From Pseudanabaena sp. SR411 (lineage in GTDB: Bacteria; Cyanobacteriota; Cyanobacteriia; Pseudanabaenales; Pseudanabaenaceae): a stretch of 34,934 bases of DNA. Every line of letters starts with the position of its first letter. Position 1 is the stretch's first letter. The stretch lies in contig NZ_NDHW01000215.1 of assembly GCF_002251945.1 (NCBI RefSeq), positions 341 through 35,274 on the forward strand, read 5' to 3'. The notes beneath the pieces were generated by a model that saw only the letters and a program-made list of their open reading frames with translations, made no database searches and was not told the DNA's origin. The translations under genes were made by a program, and so were the position numbers. Positions 34,663 to 34,934 of this stretch are shown here, one piece after another.

Positions 34663-34716
34663 TCTTTGAATAGGATATTGCAAGATCAGAACAATTCTTG
34701 TTCTACATAACATGAA

Positions 34717-34824
34717 TTGTTTAATACTAATTCACGAAAGTGTGGCTACACTTTCGTGAATTAGTATTAAACAAACTCAGTAAGGGTTTTAAAAACACAA
34801 AATGGCTACGCCATTTTGTGTTTT
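34717..34824. repeat. Two-hairpin dispersed module, copy B
   Basis: First hairpin: perfect 27-bp stem, 34717-34743 with 34748-34774, loop GGCT; it contains AATTCACGAAAGT. Second hairpin: AAAACACAAAATGGC (34792-34806), loop TAC, GCCATTTTGTGTTTT (34810-34824). Same order and shared sequence as copy A at 8206-8298. Confidence 0.85.
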
Positions 34825-34829
34825 GGGAT

Positions 34830-34878
34830 AAAAAGGGTTTGTTGAGTGAGGCTTAGCCCCACTCAACAAACCCTTTTT
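34830..34878. repeat. Inverted repeat AAAAAGGGTTTGTTGAGTG
   Basis: 23-bp arms with one A-C mismatch, apex GC-TTA-GC. It follows copy B of the two-hairpin module after five bases and precedes a possible gene start at 34902. Confidence 0.75.
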
Positions 34879-34901
34879 GGGGATTACTTAGAGAATTAAT
34901 T

Positions 34902-34934
34902 ATGAAATCAATTTTGAAAAACAGCGAAGGGGAG
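34902..34934 (+). CDS. Possible start of a gene running out of the window
   Basis: ATG at 34902 opens MKSILKNSEGE, still open at the window edge. No Shine-Dalgarno is evident and only 11 codons are visible, so this is a guess based on position after a run of hairpins. Confidence 0.25.
   Translation, partial: MKSILKNSEGE

Noticed and set aside
34570-34713. N-terminal extension of the pseudouridine synthase
   Set aside because: Runs through the twin GGGTTTGG/GGGCTTGG hairpins and resembles no family N-terminus; MNLEIIPT at 34569 is natural.
1-34934. CRISPR array, insertion sequence or prophage
   Set aside because: No regularly spaced direct repeats, transposase, integrase or phage genes were seen.

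Overview
The window is cyanobacterial chromosome. Evidence: the 3' end of psbA (photosystem II D1), a type III glutamine synthetase, the pilus-taxis protein HmpF, a GH57 glucan branching enzyme, and many copies of the cyanobacterial HIP1 octamer GCGATCGC (for example 518-525, 611-618, 3363-3370). The moderate AT-richness and dense intergenic hairpins resemble Pseudanabaena-like filamentous cyanobacteria; that placement is an impression, not a test.

Layout. 1-312: psbA 3' end and terminator. 694-2976: glnN behind an NtcA-type promoter. 3092-6573 (minus): bifunctional NAD(P)H-hydrate repair enzyme and a membrane-anchored PP2C phosphatase. 7086-9263: hrcA, a small zinc-ribbon protein and a Uma2-type nuclease. 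9267-10418 (minus): MalK/UgpC-type ABC ATPase. 10812-12913: methyltransferase and a TIGR03943/DUF1980 membrane protein. 12917-17368 (minus): probable surface-polysaccharide block (ABC-2 permease, HAD-like COG5610-type protein, ABC exporter), followed on the same strand by pheS (17401-18405) and a large LysM/M23 murein peptidase (18624-21167). A 1.1-kb gene-free divergent region precedes the GH57 branching enzyme (22323-23921). 24061-24296: a perfect GTA-N8-TAC palindrome in front of a 51-residue protein that may be PirA. 24329-26854 (minus): tldD, tRNA-Gly(GCC), a flavin-reductase-domain protein and a 44-residue single-span membrane protein. 26985-31565: membrane-anchored GIY-YIG protein, a weakly ADP-ribosylglycohydrolase-like protein, a 61-residue membrane protein translationally coupled to an OppC/DppC-type permease, and hmpF. 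31625-34569: cyclophilin, phasin-like protein, rsmI and an RluD-family pseudouridine synthase. The last 365 bases are mostly inverted repeats, with a possible gene start at 34902.

Two themes join the parts. First, nitrogen control: glnN has a near-consensus NtcA promoter, and the only perfect NtcA palindrome I noticed lies before the PirA-like gene. Second, almost every intergenic gap holds a long, near-perfect inverted repeat. Many end in a three-base loop closed by GC/GC, and many have outer arms of the ACCCAAA/TTTGGGT type. Some serve as (often bidirectional) terminators. Others lie upstream of genes, beside Shine-Dalgarno sequences, or in tandem sets repeated elsewhere in the window with compensatory base-pair changes. 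This hairpin family is the most unusual structure here. I found no CRISPR array, transposase, prophage or integrase.
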